The notes below the pieces were generated by a model. It did not search any database and was not told the origin of the DNA. It was given only the letters and a program-made list of their open reading frames with translations. The position numbers and the translations under genes are program-made. Below are positions 27,303 to 34,786 of a stretch of DNA of 34,786 nucleotides, one piece after another; the stretch's first letter is position 1, and each line of letters begins with the position of its first letter. The DNA comes from an uncultured Prevotellaceae bacterium (GTDB taxonomy: Bacteria; Bacteroidota; Bacteroidia; Bacteroidales; Bacteroidaceae): NCBI GenBank assembly GCA_900314655.1, contig OMWC01000035.1:1-34786 (forward strand), in the 5' to 3' direction.

Positions 27303-28604
27303 ATGATTTGGAACCAGAACATTGAATGTATGGATCGCGAGCAACTTCGCGAAATTCAGAGTATCCGCCTTCGCAAGATGGCCGATTATGTCTATCACAA
27401 CTCACCCTTCTACCGCCGTAAGTTTCAGGAAATGGGGCTTGAGCCGGGCGACATCAAGGACATTGACGATGTGGTGAAACTGCCGTTTACCAATAAGTTG
27501 GACCTGCGCGACAACTATCCTTTCGGACTGGCTGCCGTTCCGATGAGCCAGATTGTCCGCATCCACGCTTCTTCCGGAACGACTGGTAAGCCTGTCGTCG
27601 TGCTTTACACGCGCAAGGACCTGGCCATGTGGACGGAGAGCATCTCCCGCGCTTTCACGGCCTATGGTGCTACGAAGGATGATATTTTCCAGATATCTTA
27701 TGGCTATGGCTTGTTTACCGGTGGTCTGGGTGCCCACGACGGTGCTACGAATATTGGTGCCAGTGTGATTCCGATGTCTTCTGGTAACACGCAGAAGCAG
27801 ATTACCCTGATGCACGACTTTGGTGCCTCAGTACTTTGCTGTACGCCTTCTTATGCTATGTTCTTGGGTGAAGCCCTGCAGGAGTCTGAATGGCCCCGCG
27901 AGGAATTCAAGTTGAAGATTGGAGCCTTCGGCGCCGAGCCTTGGACGGAGGAGATGCGCGGAAAGCTCGAATCCACACTGGGTATCAAGGCCTATGATAT
28001 CTATGGCTTGAGCGAGATTGCCGGTCCGGGCGTAGGTTACGAGTGTGAATGCCAGTGTGGCACGCACTTGAGTGAGGATTATTTCTATCCCGAAATTCTG
28101 GATCCCAACACGGGCGAGCAGTTGCCGGAAGGCACTTTGGGCGAACTGACGTTTACCCATCTCACCAAGGAAGGCATGCCCCTGCTCCGCTATCGCACCC
28201 ACGACCTTACCGCCCTGCATTACGAAAAGTGCTCCTGCGGACGCACGTTGGTTCGTATGGACCGTATCCTGGGCCGTTGCGACGATATGCTGATTATCCG
28301 TGGCGTCAATGTATTCCCCTCTCAGATTGAAGCCGTTATCCTGTCTCTGCCTGAGTATGAGCCTCACTTCCTGCTGACGGTTGACCGCGTGAACAATACC
28401 GATACCTCTGAGCTTCAGGTGGAAGTGAAGGAAGAGTTCTACAGCGATGAAATGTCAGTCCTGGTGGGTCTCCAGAAGAAGTTGGAGGCAGAACTCCGCA
28501 GCGTGATTGGACTTGGCTTCAAGGTACGTCTCTGCGAGCCTAAGAGTATAGAGCGCAGCACGGGCAAGGCCCGCCGCGTGATTGACAAGCGACAGTTTAA
28601 ATAG
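27303..28604 (+). CDS. Phenylacetate-CoA ligase family enzyme (PaaK-like)
   Basis: 433 residues from ATG 27303 (MIWNQNIECMDREQLREIQS); an in-frame start further upstream lies inside the terminator and is rejected. It belongs to the adenylate-forming family: P-loop SSGTTGKPVVVLYT, A5 motif YGLSEIAGPGVGYECE, and YRTHDLTALHYEKCSCGRT with a zinc-like cysteine set. These enzymes activate arylacetates (phenyl-, indole- or hydroxyphenylacetate) to CoA esters in the cytoplasm. An ACT-domain gene follows 18 nt later, a pairing often found with indolepyruvate:ferredoxin oxidoreductase genes, which are absent here. Likely role is aromatic amino-acid or arylacetate metabolism. Confidence 0.9.
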   Translation: MIWNQNIECMDREQLREIQSIRLRKMADYVYHNSPFYRRKFQEMGLEPGDIKDIDDVVKLPFTNKLDLRDNYPFGLAAVPMSQIVRIHASSGTTGKPVVVLYTRKDLAMWTESISRAFTAYGATKDDIFQISYGYGLFTGGLGAHDGATNIGASVIPMSSGNTQKQITLMHDFGASVLCCTPSYAMFLGEALQESEWPREEFKLKIGAFGAEPWTEEMRGKLESTLGIKAYDIYGLSEIAGPGVGYECECQCGTHLSEDYFYPEILDPNTGEQLPEGTLGELTFTHLTKEGMPLLRYRTHDLTALHYEKCSCGRTLVRMDRILGRCDDMLIIRGVNVFPSQIEAVILSLPEYEPHFLLTVDRVNNTDTSELQVEVKEEFYSDEMSVLVGLQKKLEAELRSVIGLGFKVRLCEPKSIERSTGKARRVIDKRQFK

Positions 28605-28622
28605 TTCCTAAAATTCTAAAAT

Positions 28623-29048
28623 ATGAAAGCAAAACAATTATCTGTGTTCCTTGAGAACAAGGGTGGGCGTCTGATGGAAGTCACCGCCGAACTGGGAAAG
28701 GCCGGTATAAACCTGTCGGCAATGAGTATTGCGGACAATAGCGACTTCGGTATCCTCCGCTGTATCGTTTCCGAGCCTGAAAGGGCTTACGATGTGCTGA
28801 AGGCCGCCGGATTTGCCGTGAAGCTGACCGATGTCATCGCCCTGAATTGCCCCAACACCAGCGGTGCCTTGGCCGTTGTGCTCCAGTATCTGTCTGAAGC
28901 CGGCGTGTTCATTGAGTACCTGTATTCGTTTGCGGCAGGTAATGTGGCCCATATTGTCATCCGTCCTACTGACCTGGATGCCTGTGAGAAGATTCTGGAG
29001 GCTAAGAAGGTGGACCTCATTGCTGCCAACGATCTCTACAAACTCTGA
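28623..29048 (+). CDS. ACT-domain protein, partner of the PaaK-like ligase
   Basis: 141 residues with two ACT-like halves: residues 1-68 (KQLSVFLENKGGRLMEVTAELGKAGINLSAMSIADNSDFGILRCIV) and 69-141 (VIALNCPNTSGALAVVLQYLSEAGVFIEYLYSFAAGNVAHIVIRP). ACT domains bind amino acids or related small molecules and regulate metabolic enzymes. No catalytic domain is present. Lying 18 nt after the PaaK-like gene, it is probably co-expressed with it and may sense an aromatic amino acid; this is inference. Confidence 0.85.
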   Translation: MKAKQLSVFLENKGGRLMEVTAELGKAGINLSAMSIADNSDFGILRCIVSEPERAYDVLKAAGFAVKLTDVIALNCPNTSGALAVVLQYLSEAGVFIEYLYSFAAGNVAHIVIRPTDLDACEKILEAKKVDLIAANDLYKL

Positions 29049-29130
29049 TTTCAATAGCCTTTGGGAAGTAGGGAATTGGGTGGTTGCATCTCCCGATTAA
29101 CCGAAAAAATGAAAAAAGTGATGCAAAAGT

Positions 29131-29161
29131 TTGGCGGTTTCAAAAAAACTCCGTACCTTTG
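29131..29161 (+). promoter_or_regulatory. Promoter for tRNA-Val
   Basis: TTG (29131-29133; TTTG including the preceding T), 20 nt, TACCTTTG (29154-29161), 19 nt before the mature tRNA start. Confidence 0.85.
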
Positions 29162-29180
29162 CATCGCTTTTCAAAACAAC

Positions 29181-29258
29181 GGGCGTTTAGCTCAGCTGGT
29201 TTAGAGCATCTGCCTTACAAGCAGAGGGTCGGCGGTTCGAATCCGTCAACGCCCACCA
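29181..29258 (+). tRNA. tRNA-Val (anticodon TAC)
   Basis: A full cloverleaf: acceptor GGGCGTT/AACGCCC, D arm GCTC...GAGC, anticodon stem TCTGC/GCAGA with loop CTTACAA (anticodon TAC, valine), and T arm with GGTTCGAATCC. The discriminator A is at 29255 and the CCA end is genome-encoded at 29256-29258. UAC can read all GUN codons by wobble. Confidence 0.96.
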
Positions 29259-29261
29259 GCT

Positions 29262-29292
29262 TCCCTGCATCTAAATAGTTGCGGGGATTTTT
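29262..29292 (+). terminator. Terminator after tRNA-Val
   Basis: TCCCTGC (29262-29268) pairs with GCGGGGA (29281-29287, one G-T pair), followed by TTTTTG. Confidence 0.77.
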
Positions 29293-29335
29293 GTTTTATT
29301 AAGGGAATTATTTATGGAGTCTCAAAAAAACTTTG

Positions 29336-29343
29336 TAATTTTG
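29336..29343 (+). promoter_or_regulatory. -7 element of a purB promoter
   Basis: TAATTTTG at 29336-29343 fits TAnnTTTG and lies 58 nt before the ATG. No TTG is seen at the right distance upstream. Confidence 0.4.
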
Positions 29344-29401
29344 CCGGACATTAAGAGAATAATAGACACAAGTTATACGTATTAGTTGATATTTCAGTGA
29401 T

Positions 29402-30781
29402 ATGAATTTGGATTTACTGACCGCCATCTCGCCTGTCGATGGCCGCTATAGAGGCAAGACTGAGAAGTTAGCCGATTATTTTTCCGAATATGCACTCATC
29501 CGTTATCGCGTTCGGGTAGAGATAGAATATTTCATAACCCTTTGTGAACTCCCCCTGCCGCAGCTCCAGTCGTTCGACCAGAGCCTGTTCGGACGTTTGC
29601 GTGATATCTATCGCAACTTCTCTGAGCAGGATGCCCAGCGCGTGAAGGATATCGAGAAGATTACCAACCACGACGTGAAGGCCGTGGAATATTTCATCAA
29701 GGAGCAATTTGCCAAGATCGATGAGGAACGGGCTGCCAACAACCAACACCCGTCACCCATCACCCAATACCAGGAATTCATCCATTTCGGACTCACCTCC
29801 CAGGACATTAATAACACCAGCGTGCCCCTTTCCGTGAAAGAGGCGTTGGCCGATGTGTTCATTCCGCAGGTGAAGGAGTTGATTCAGCAACTCTCCGACT
29901 ATGCGGAAGAGTGGAAGGATGTGCCGATGCTGGCCAAGACCCACGGACAGCCTGCTTCCCCCACACGCTTGGGCAAGGAAGTCATGGTCTTCGTCTATCG
30001 TCTGCAGCAGCAGTTGGAGTCTTTGGAAATGGTTCCCATGACGGCCAAGTTCGGTGGGGCTACGGGCAACTTCAATGCCCATCGCGTGGCCTATCCTACA
30101 ATCGATTGGAAGACCTTCGGCAACCGCTTCGTCAGCGAGAAGTTGGGGCTGCAGCGTGAGCAATACACCACGCAGATTAGCAACTACGACCAGATGGGTG
30201 CCGTCTTCGATGCCATCCGTCGTATCAATACCATTATCATTGACCTCGACCGCGATTTCTGGATGTATATCTCCATGGAGTATTTCAAGCAGAAAATCAA
30301 GGCCGGCGAGGTGGGGTCCAGCGCCATGCCTCATAAGGTCAATCCTATCGACTATGAGAATTCGGAGGGTAATCTCGGCATCGCCAATGCCATCCTGCAG
30401 TTCCTGGCACAGAAACTGCCCATCAGCCGCCTGCAACGCGACCTGACCGATTCTACCGTGCTCCGCAATATCGGTGTGCCTCTCGGCCATAGCGTGATTG
30501 CCATTCAGAGCACGCTGAAGGGATTGCGCAAGCTCATTCTCAACGAAGAGAAGCTTCACGAGGATCTTGAGAACACGTGGGCAGTCGTGGCCGAGGCTAT
30601 TCAGACCATCTTGCGCCGCGAGGCCTATCCCCATCCCTATGAGGCGTTGAAGGCACTCACCCGCACCAATAAGCACATGACCGAGGAGACCATCCACGAG
30701 TTCATCCAGCAGTTGGAAGTCAGCGACAGCGTGAAGGCCGAACTCATGGCCATCACTCCCAGCAACTACACAGGCATATAA
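29402..30781 (+). CDS. purB: Adenylosuccinate lyase
   Basis: 459 residues. PurB catalyses two steps of purine synthesis: SAICAR to AICAR, and adenylosuccinate to AMP, each releasing fumarate. The fumarase/aspartase signature is SSAMPHKVNPIDYENSEGN, with the mobile catalytic Ser in SSAMPHK. A substrate-binding TSQD motif (FGLTSQDINNTSVP) and AKTHGQPASPTRLGKE are both present. The N-terminus LTAISPVDGRYRGKT is the long-type PurB start. It is transcribed on its own; guaB, elsewhere in the window, serves the GMP branch. Confidence 0.97.
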   Translation: MNLDLLTAISPVDGRYRGKTEKLADYFSEYALIRYRVRVEIEYFITLCELPLPQLQSFDQSLFGRLRDIYRNFSEQDAQRVKDIEKITNHDVKAVEYFIKEQFAKIDEERAANNQHPSPITQYQEFIHFGLTSQDINNTSVPLSVKEALADVFIPQVKELIQQLSDYAEEWKDVPMLAKTHGQPASPTRLGKEVMVFVYRLQQQLESLEMVPMTAKFGGATGNFNAHRVAYPTIDWKTFGNRFVSEKLGLQREQYTTQISNYDQMGAVFDAIRRINTIIIDLDRDFWMYISMEYFKQKIKAGEVGSSAMPHKVNPIDYENSEGNLGIANAILQFLAQKLPISRLQRDLTDSTVLRNIGVPLGHSVIAIQSTLKGLRKLILNEEKLHEDLENTWAVVAEAIQTILRREAYPHPYEALKALTRTNKHMTEETIHEFIQQLEVSDSVKAELMAITPSNYTGI

Positions 30782-30797
30782 AGCCATGCACTGGTGT

Positions 30798-30856
30798 TTT
30801 GCGACTCTGTCGCAAATTCAAAGAAGATAAAAATCCTTGACCTAAGGGATTAGGTC
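30798..30856 (+). other. Two small hairpins between purB and the pseudouridine synthase gene
   Basis: TTTGCGAC/GTCGCAAA (30798-30805 with 30809-30816, loop TCT) and GACCTAA/TTAGGTC (30839-30845 with 30850-30856, loop GGGA, a GNRA-type tetraloop). Neither has a good U-tract. The first may terminate purB; the second could be a stable leader hairpin. No TAnnTTTG promoter was seen for the gene downstream. Confidence 0.4.
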
Positions 30857-30903
30857 CATTTAGAGTTTTATATATTAGTATCAATTATTTAAAAGTTACA
30901 AAA

Positions 30904-32310
30904 ATGTCAGAAGATTTAGAGAAAAAGACCGATGGAATGTCTGCAGAGCAGAACAACGAGAATGGCCGTGAAGGTTACCGCTCGTCTTATTCCAACTATC
31001 GACCACAGCAGGGACGCTCTCCACGTCCTCGTATTCACACTCAGCGTCCTTACACGCCCAGACCTAACAGCAACGAAGGTGAAGGCGGTTTCCGCCCCGA
31101 AGGTTTTGGCGCTAATCTCCAGTCGGAGGCTCCGCAGCAGCGTGGCTATCAGCCCCGCGGCGGCTATCAGCCTCGCCAGCAGGGAGGTTACCAGCCCCGC
31201 CAGCAGGGTGGCTATCGTCCTAACTATAATAATAATGAGGAGGGTGGCTATCAGCCTCGTCAGCAGGGCGGCTATCGTCCCCGCTATAATAATGAAGGTG
31301 AACAGCAGGGCGGCTATCAGCCTCGCGGCGGATATCAGCAGCGTGGAGGCTATGGCCAGCAGCAGCGCGGTGGCTACAATCGGCAGCAGCCTCGCGGTTA
31401 TGGCCAGCAGCAGCGTGGCGGTTATCAGCAGCGCGGTGGCTACGGCCAGCAGCCTCGTGGTGGCTATCAGCAGCGCGGCGGTTATCAGCAGCGTGGCGGT
31501 TATGGCCAGCAGCAGCGCGGCGGCTATGATCCCAATGCCAAGTATTCTTTGAAGAAACGCATAGAATATAAGGAGGAGAACTTCGATCCCAACGAGCCCG
31601 TTCGTCTGAACAAGTTCCTCGCCAATGCCGGCGTTTGCAGCCGTCGTGAGGCCGATGAGTTCATCCAGGCAGGCGTAGTGAAGGTCAATGGGGAAGTGGT
31701 TACCGAGCTCGGCACCAAGGTGCTTCGCACCGATGAGGTGATGTTCCATGACCAGCCCGTCACTTTGGAGAAGAAAGTGTATGTGCTGCTCAACAAACCC
31801 AAGGACTATGTCACCACCAGCGACGATCCTCAGCAGCGCAAGACCGTGATGGATCTCGTGAAGAATGTTTGCCCTGAGCGCATCTATCCCGTAGGCCGTC
31901 TCGACCGCAACACCACGGGTGTGCTCCTGCTCACCAACGACGGTGACCTGGCTTCCAAGCTCACGCATCCTAAGTTCCTCAAGAAGAAGGTTTATCACGT
32001 CTATCTCGACAAGAACGTTTCCGCTGCCGATATGCAGCAGATTGCTGAAGGTATCGAGCTGGAGGATGGCGAGGTGCATGCCGATGCCATCGAATATGCC
32101 AAGGAAGACGACAAGTCGCAGGTCGGCATTGAGATCCATTCCGGCAAGAACCGCATCGTGCGCCGTATCTTCGAGAGCCTTGGCTATCGTGTCATTAAGC
32201 TCGACCGCGTGCAGTTTGCCGGTCTCACCAAGAAGAATCTCCGTCGCGGCGATTGGCGCTTCCTCACCGAGAAGGAAGTTGACATGCTCCGCATGGGTGC
32301 CTTCGAATAA
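30904..32310 (+). CDS. RsuA/RluB-family pseudouridine synthase with Gly-Arg-Tyr-rich N-terminal tail
   Basis: 468 residues, about 220 more than a standard RsuA/RluB enzyme. Residues 1-215 are low-complexity and disordered, with 15 GGY repeats in [12 protein letters not shown] and GGYGQQQR patterns. An S4 RNA-binding domain follows (about 231-280; [21 protein letters not shown]). The catalytic domain has Asp334 in [17 protein letters not shown] and the [14 protein letters not shown] motif of the RsuA group. It converts a specific uridine in rRNA to pseudouridine; which position is not clear. The tail resembles RGG/GAR RNA-binding tails and probably adds non-specific RNA affinity or condensation. 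The repeats also make the DNA internally repetitive. Confidence 0.92.
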   Translation: MSEDLEKKTDGMSAEQNNENGREGYRSSYSNYRPQQGRSPRPRIHTQRPYTPRPNSNEGEGGFRPEGFGANLQSEAPQQRGYQPRGGYQPRQQGGYQPRQQGGYRPNYNNNEEGGYQPRQQGGYRPRYNNEGEQQGGYQPRGGYQQRGGYGQQQRGGYNRQQPRGYGQQQRGGYQQRGGYGQQPRGGYQQRGGYQQRGGYGQQQRGGYDPNAKYSLKKRIEYKEENFDPNEPVRLNKFLANAGVCSRREADEFIQAGVVKVNGEVVTELGTKVLRTDEVMFHDQPVTLEKKVYVLLNKPKDYVTTSDDPQQRKTVMDLVKNVCPERIYPVGRLDRNTTGVLLLTNDGDLASKLTHPKFLKKKVYHVYLDKNVSAADMQQIAEGIELEDGEVHADAIEYAKEDDKSQVGIEIHSGKNRIVRRIFESLGYRVIKLDRVQFAGLTKKNLRRGDWRFLTEKEVDMLRMGAFE

Positions 32311-32315
32311 AAAGA

Positions 32316-32381
32316 CTAGAATTTCTAGCCCCCTAGAATCCCTAGAATATCTAGAATAACTAGGGCTTCTAGAACATCTAG
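32316..32381 (+). repeat. 9-bp CTAG minisatellite
   Basis: Eight CTAG sites at 32316, 32325, 32333, 32342, 32351, 32360, 32369 and 32378: a 9-bp period with one 8-bp step. The typical unit is CTAGAAYNT. It fills nearly the whole gap between the pseudouridine synthase stop and asnS. Confidence 0.9.
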
Positions 32382-32401
32382 AAAAAAGAATAAAAAGAAA
32401 A

Positions 32402-33838
32402 ATGGAAAGAACAAAAGTCATTGATGTCCTCCGTGACACCGAATATGGCAAGAAAGTCTGCGTGAAGGGCTGGGTGCGTACGCACCGCAGCTCCAAGGCA
32501 GTCGATTTCATTGCCCTCAACGATGGCTCTACCATCAAGAACGTGCAGGTGGTCGTTGACCCCGCCGCTATAGGAGAAGAGAAACTCAAACTCATCACAA
32601 CCGGTTCCTGTATCTGTGTCGTCGGTACGCTCGTCGAAAGTCCCGCTCAGGGACAGGCCAGCGAGATCCAGTGCGAAAGCATTGAGATCTATGGCACCTG
32701 CGGAGCCGACTATCCCATGCAGAAGAAGGGACAGAGCTTCGAGTACATGCGCCAGTATGCCCATCTGCGCCTGCGCACCAACACCTTCGGAGCCGTGATG
32801 CGCATCCGCCACAATATGGCGATGGCTATCCACACCTATTTCCATGAGCACGGATTCTTCTATTTCCACACACCGCTCATTACTGCCAGCGACTGTGAGG
32901 GAGCAGGCAATATGTTCCAGGTGACCACCAAGAACCTCTACGACCTGAAGAAAGACGAGGATGGGAAGATTATCTACGACGATGATTTCTTCGGAGAGCA
33001 GACTTCGCTGACCGTTTCCGGACAGCTTGAAGGCGAGCTGGGAGCCACGGCCCTGGGTGCTATCTACACCTTCGGACCCACTTTCCGTGCCGAGAACAGC
33101 AATACGCCCCGCCACCTGGCCGAGTTCTGGATGGTTGAGCCCGAAGTGGCCTTCCTTGATCAGCAGGGCCTGATGGATCTGGAGGAAGATTTCATCAAGT
33201 ATTGCGTACGCTGGGCATTGGATAACTGCAAGGACGACTTGGAGTTCCTCAACAAGATGATCGACAAGGGCCTTATCGCCCGTCTGGAAGGCGTGCTGAA
33301 GGAGACCTTCGTCCGTCTGCCCTATACCGAAGGTATCAATATCCTGCAGGAAGCCATCAAGAACGGCAAGAAGTTTGAGTTCCCCTGCAACTGGGGCGAC
33401 GACCTCGCTTCAGAGCATGAGCGCTATCTCGTGGAAGAACATTTCAAGAAGCCAGTCATCATGACCGACTATCCTGCCAGCATCAAGGCCTTCTATATGA
33501 AGCAGAACGAAGCTCAGGGCGAAGGCTCTGTGGGCTATCAGGGCTGCGCAGCTCCCGGACGTACCATGCAGGGCACCGACGTGCTCTTCCCCCAGATCGG
33601 TGAGATCATCGGCGGTAGTGTGCGTGAAGAGAGCTATGAGAAGCTGATGGCCGAGATCAACAGTCGTCAGATGGATACCAAGACCCTCTGGTGGTATCTT
33701 GATACCCGCAAGTACGGTTCATGTCCTCATGCCGGCTTCGGCCTTGGCTTTGAGCGCCTGATCCTCTTTGTCACCGGTATGCAGAACATCCGCGACGTGA
33801 TTCCCTTCCCCCGTACCCCCAAGAACGCAGAATTCTAA
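32402..33838 (+). CDS. asnS: Asparaginyl-tRNA synthetase
   Basis: 478 residues. It charges tRNA-Asn with asparagine using ATP. The N-terminal OB-fold anticodon-binding domain (about 15-110; [25 protein letters not shown]) precedes a class II core. Motif 2 is [21 protein letters not shown] and motif 3 is GFGLGFERL. The insertion and length match AsnRS rather than AspRS. The ATG at 32402 follows A-rich sequence after the 9-bp repeat, so the repeat lies in its leader or promoter region; no consensus promoter is visible, and read-through from the upstream gene is possible. Confidence 0.96.
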   Translation: MERTKVIDVLRDTEYGKKVCVKGWVRTHRSSKAVDFIALNDGSTIKNVQVVVDPAAIGEEKLKLITTGSCICVVGTLVESPAQGQASEIQCESIEIYGTCGADYPMQKKGQSFEYMRQYAHLRLRTNTFGAVMRIRHNMAMAIHTYFHEHGFFYFHTPLITASDCEGAGNMFQVTTKNLYDLKKDEDGKIIYDDDFFGEQTSLTVSGQLEGELGATALGAIYTFGPTFRAENSNTPRHLAEFWMVEPEVAFLDQQGLMDLEEDFIKYCVRWALDNCKDDLEFLNKMIDKGLIARLEGVLKETFVRLPYTEGINILQEAIKNGKKFEFPCNWGDDLASEHERYLVEEHFKKPVIMTDYPASIKAFYMKQNEAQGEGSVGYQGCAAPGRTMQGTDVLFPQIGEIIGGSVREESYEKLMAEINSRQMDTKTLWWYLDTRKYGSCPHAGFGLGFERLILFVTGMQNIRDVIPFPRTPKNAEF

Positions 33839-33867
33839 CTATAACCTTAAAGAATTCGCACAACAAC

Positions 33868-33924
33868 AAACCCTTCACTGTAATCGGAACGCCCTGTTCC
33901 TTAACGCGTTACGGTGAAGGGTTT
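33868..33924 (+). terminator. Long hairpin after asnS (probable terminator)
   Basis: AAACCCTTCACTGTAA (33868-33883) pairs with TTACGGTGAAGGGTTT (33909-33924), 16 bp with one G-T pair and a 25-nt loop. Only TTT follows. The same 16-mer, plus-strand sense, recurs at 34295-34310 and could pair with the right arm instead. Confidence 0.6.
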
Positions 33925-33958
33925 ATAGACCCACCCCCAGCCCTCCCCATTGGGAGGA
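33909..33958 (+). repeat. REP-like element, left copy of an inverted pair
   Basis: Right arm of the asnS hairpin, then GACCCACCCC (33928-33937), AGCCCTCCC and GGGAGG (33952-33957), forming a small GC-rich palindrome. Its reverse complement, with small differences, lies at 34254-34310. Confidence 0.75.
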
Positions 33959-33999
33959 ATCCGTTTCTAAAAGTTTGGTTTGTTTTCATTCATTAAGTG

Positions 34000-34024
34000 T
34001 TTGCTTACACTCTTTGTAAGCAAA
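34000..34024. repeat. Perfect 10-bp inverted repeat
   Basis: TTTGCTTACA (34000-34009) and TGTAAGCAAA (34015-34024) with a 5-nt loop, abutting the left end of the 22-bp tandem array. Confidence 0.7.
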
Positions 34025-34025
34025 A

Positions 34026-34223
34026 TATCATCTATTGTTTGTAAATCTATTATCTATTGTTCTTAAGTCTATCATTTGTAGCTCTTAAATGTATCATTTA
34101 TCACTCTTCGATCTATCATTTATTGCCCATCAATCTATCATCGAACGGAAGTCAAAGTATCATCCATTGAACTTCATCCGATGATACATTGAAGATCAAT
34201 CTATCATCGAATGAAATAAAATC
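34026..34223. repeat. 22-bp tandem repeat array, nine units
   Basis: Nine consecutive 22-bp units begin at 34026, 34048, 34070, 34092, 34114, 34136, 34158, 34180 and 34202, with no gain or loss of bases. Seven of nine start with TATCAT; unit 2 has TATTAT and unit 8 GATGAT. The next bases are often CTATTG or TTATTG, and most units end in TC. The interior is degenerate, so the array is old or under selection only at TATCAT. It lies between two convergent genes. Confidence 0.9.
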
Positions 34224-34253
34224 TCTAGAGAATTCAAGACAACCAATAATAAT

Positions 34254-34310
34254 CTCCCTCCCTAAACAGGGAGGGCAGGGGTGGGTCTCTCCTCAAACCC
34301 TTCACCGTAA
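34254..34310 (-). repeat. REP-like element, right copy of an inverted pair
   Basis: Read on the minus strand it repeats the left copy: a 16-bp match (34310-34295), then GACCCACCCC (34287-34278), GCCCTCCC and GGGAGGG. The two copies flank the 22-bp array head to head. Confidence 0.75.
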
Positions 34311-34385
34311 AGTTCTGTGTATGAACTCGTTTCTTTCATTGTTGAATAGTTTGATAGTTCGTCAAACTTTCTATGTAAGCATCAC

Positions 34386-34480
34386 ACAGAGTGAAAGGAG
34401 TACACGGAGGGATTAAAATAAAGTGGTTAAAGACTTCGGAAAAGATAAAAATTACTCTGCGCACTCCATACACTCCGCGT
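34386..34480. repeat. Two inverted 9-bp minisatellites
   Basis: Left array 34386-34412: ACAGAGTGA, AAGGAGTAC, ACGGAGGGA. Right array 34454-34480: ACTCTGCGC, ACTCCATAC, ACTCCGCGT, which read in reverse complement carry the same GGAGT/AGAGT core with a 9-bp period. About 40 bp of AT-rich sequence separates them. Confidence 0.6.
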
Positions 34481-34484
34481 GAGG

Positions 34485-34528
34485 AAAAAATTAACGGCTG
34501 CAATTCCTTGGGAGGAACTGCAGCCGTT
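34485..34528 (-). terminator. Terminator of the minus-strand OmpA-family gene
   Basis: A perfect 10-bp stem AACGGCTGCA/TGCAGCCGTT (34493-34502 with 34519-34528) with a TTCCT/AGGAA inner stem. On the minus strand it is followed by AATTTTTT. Confidence 0.87.
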
Positions 34529-34554
34529 GCTATTTGCGGAATATTTGTTCTGTA

Positions 34555-34786
34555 TTACTCAGCAATACAGATAGACACACGGTTCAGGTCGTTCTCCTCG
34601 AACGGCTGTACCTTGTCGCCGTAAGAATCGTAAGTAATACGATTGTCGGCGATGCCGTAGTCCTTCTTCAGGGTGTTCACCACCACGTCAGCACGCTGGG
34701 CAGCCAGACGGGCGTTGATGCGCTCGTTACCTGTACCCTTGTCAGCATAGCCGCTTACTACGACCTTAGCCTCGGGATACTTGTTC
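34555..34786 (-). CDS. OmpA-family protein, C-terminal end only (runs off the window)
   Basis: Only the last 76 residues are inside the window. The minus-strand frame reads NKYPEAKVVVSGYADKGTGN, then NARLAAQRADVVVNTLKK, and ends NDLNRVSICIAE before TAA (34557-34555). The first gives the OmpA-domain Asp (GYADKGTG) and the second the Arg (ARLAAQRADVV), the peptidoglycan-binding pair. It differs from the other OmpA-family protein at 26038-27183, so it is a paralogue and not a copy. The codon choice (AAC, GTA, CGT, GGC) suggests high expression. A terminator lies 27 nt past the stop codon. The 5' part is outside the window. Confidence 0.88.
   Translation of the reverse strand, partial: NKYPEAKVVVSGYADKGTGNERINARLAAQRADVVVNTLKKDYGIADNRITYDSYGDKVQPFEENDLNRVSICIAE

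Noticed and set aside
30916..32598. 560-codon open frame on the minus strand opposite the pseudouridine synthase and asnS
   Set aside because: It is the antisense of a Gly/Gln/Arg-repeat gene and of a conserved synthetase; the translation is repetitive Ala-Leu-Thr-Ile with no family resemblance.
34026..34223. 22-bp array as a CRISPR
   Set aside because: Units are directly adjacent with no spacers, they are degenerate, and no cas gene is in the window.
34189..34624. Two plus-strand frames of 75 and 77 codons after the 22-bp array
   Set aside because: They cross the REP-like element, the 9-bp arrays, the minus-strand terminator and part of the OmpA gene; no promoter and no family resemblance.

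Overview
The window looks like chromosomal core sequence from a Bacteroidales bacterium, most likely Prevotella or a close relative. Gene content and order fit this: tig-clpP-clpX-recQ-guaB, a PPIase pair followed by an OstA-like protein and mutL, BlaI with an M56-TonB protein, and PaaK with an ACT-domain protein. The promoters fit too. They follow the Bacteroidota pattern TTTG/TTG, 19-20 nt, TAnnTTTG, and few genes have a clear Shine-Dalgarno. The genus is an inference from protein resemblance; no search was run.

Layout. 1-4540: an outer-membrane barrel protein, a membrane histidine kinase, and a BlaI repressor with an M56 metallopeptidase-TonB fusion behind a probable operator array. 4795-9377: a promoter drives yceD/DUF177-rpmF-fabH, followed closely by the GTPases era and der and a small lipoprotein. 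9382-10901 (minus): mlaF-mlaE lipid transport, divergent from lptB (11094-11930) across a promoter-dense gap. 12044-17722: tig, clpP, clpX and recQ. 17935-25872: guaB, two SurA-like chaperones, an OstA/LptA-like protein and mutL, packed tightly or overlapping. 26038-27183: a strongly codon-biased OmpA-family protein. 27303-29048: PaaK-type arylacetate-CoA ligase and an ACT protein. 29181-29258: tRNA-Val(UAC). 29402-33838: purB, an RsuA-type pseudouridine synthase with a long Gly-Arg-Tyr-rich tail, and asnS. 34555-34786 (minus): the 3' end of a second OmpA-family gene that runs off the window.

Shared themes. Much of the window serves the cell envelope: LptB and OstA for LPS export, MlaEF for lipid asymmetry, SurA-type chaperones, FabH, and OmpA proteins. 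The rest is translation, proteostasis and purine synthesis (Era, Der, L32, Tig, ClpXP, AsnS, PurB, GuaB).

The least ordinary material is repetitive DNA. A 716-bp convergent intergenic region (33839-34554) holds nine exact-period 22-bp tandem units between two inverted REP-like elements. Nine-bp-period minisatellites occur in that same region, in the spacer before asnS, and in frame inside era. A 7-bp tandem repeat covers the fabH stop and the era start. No mobile element, CRISPR array or phage was seen.
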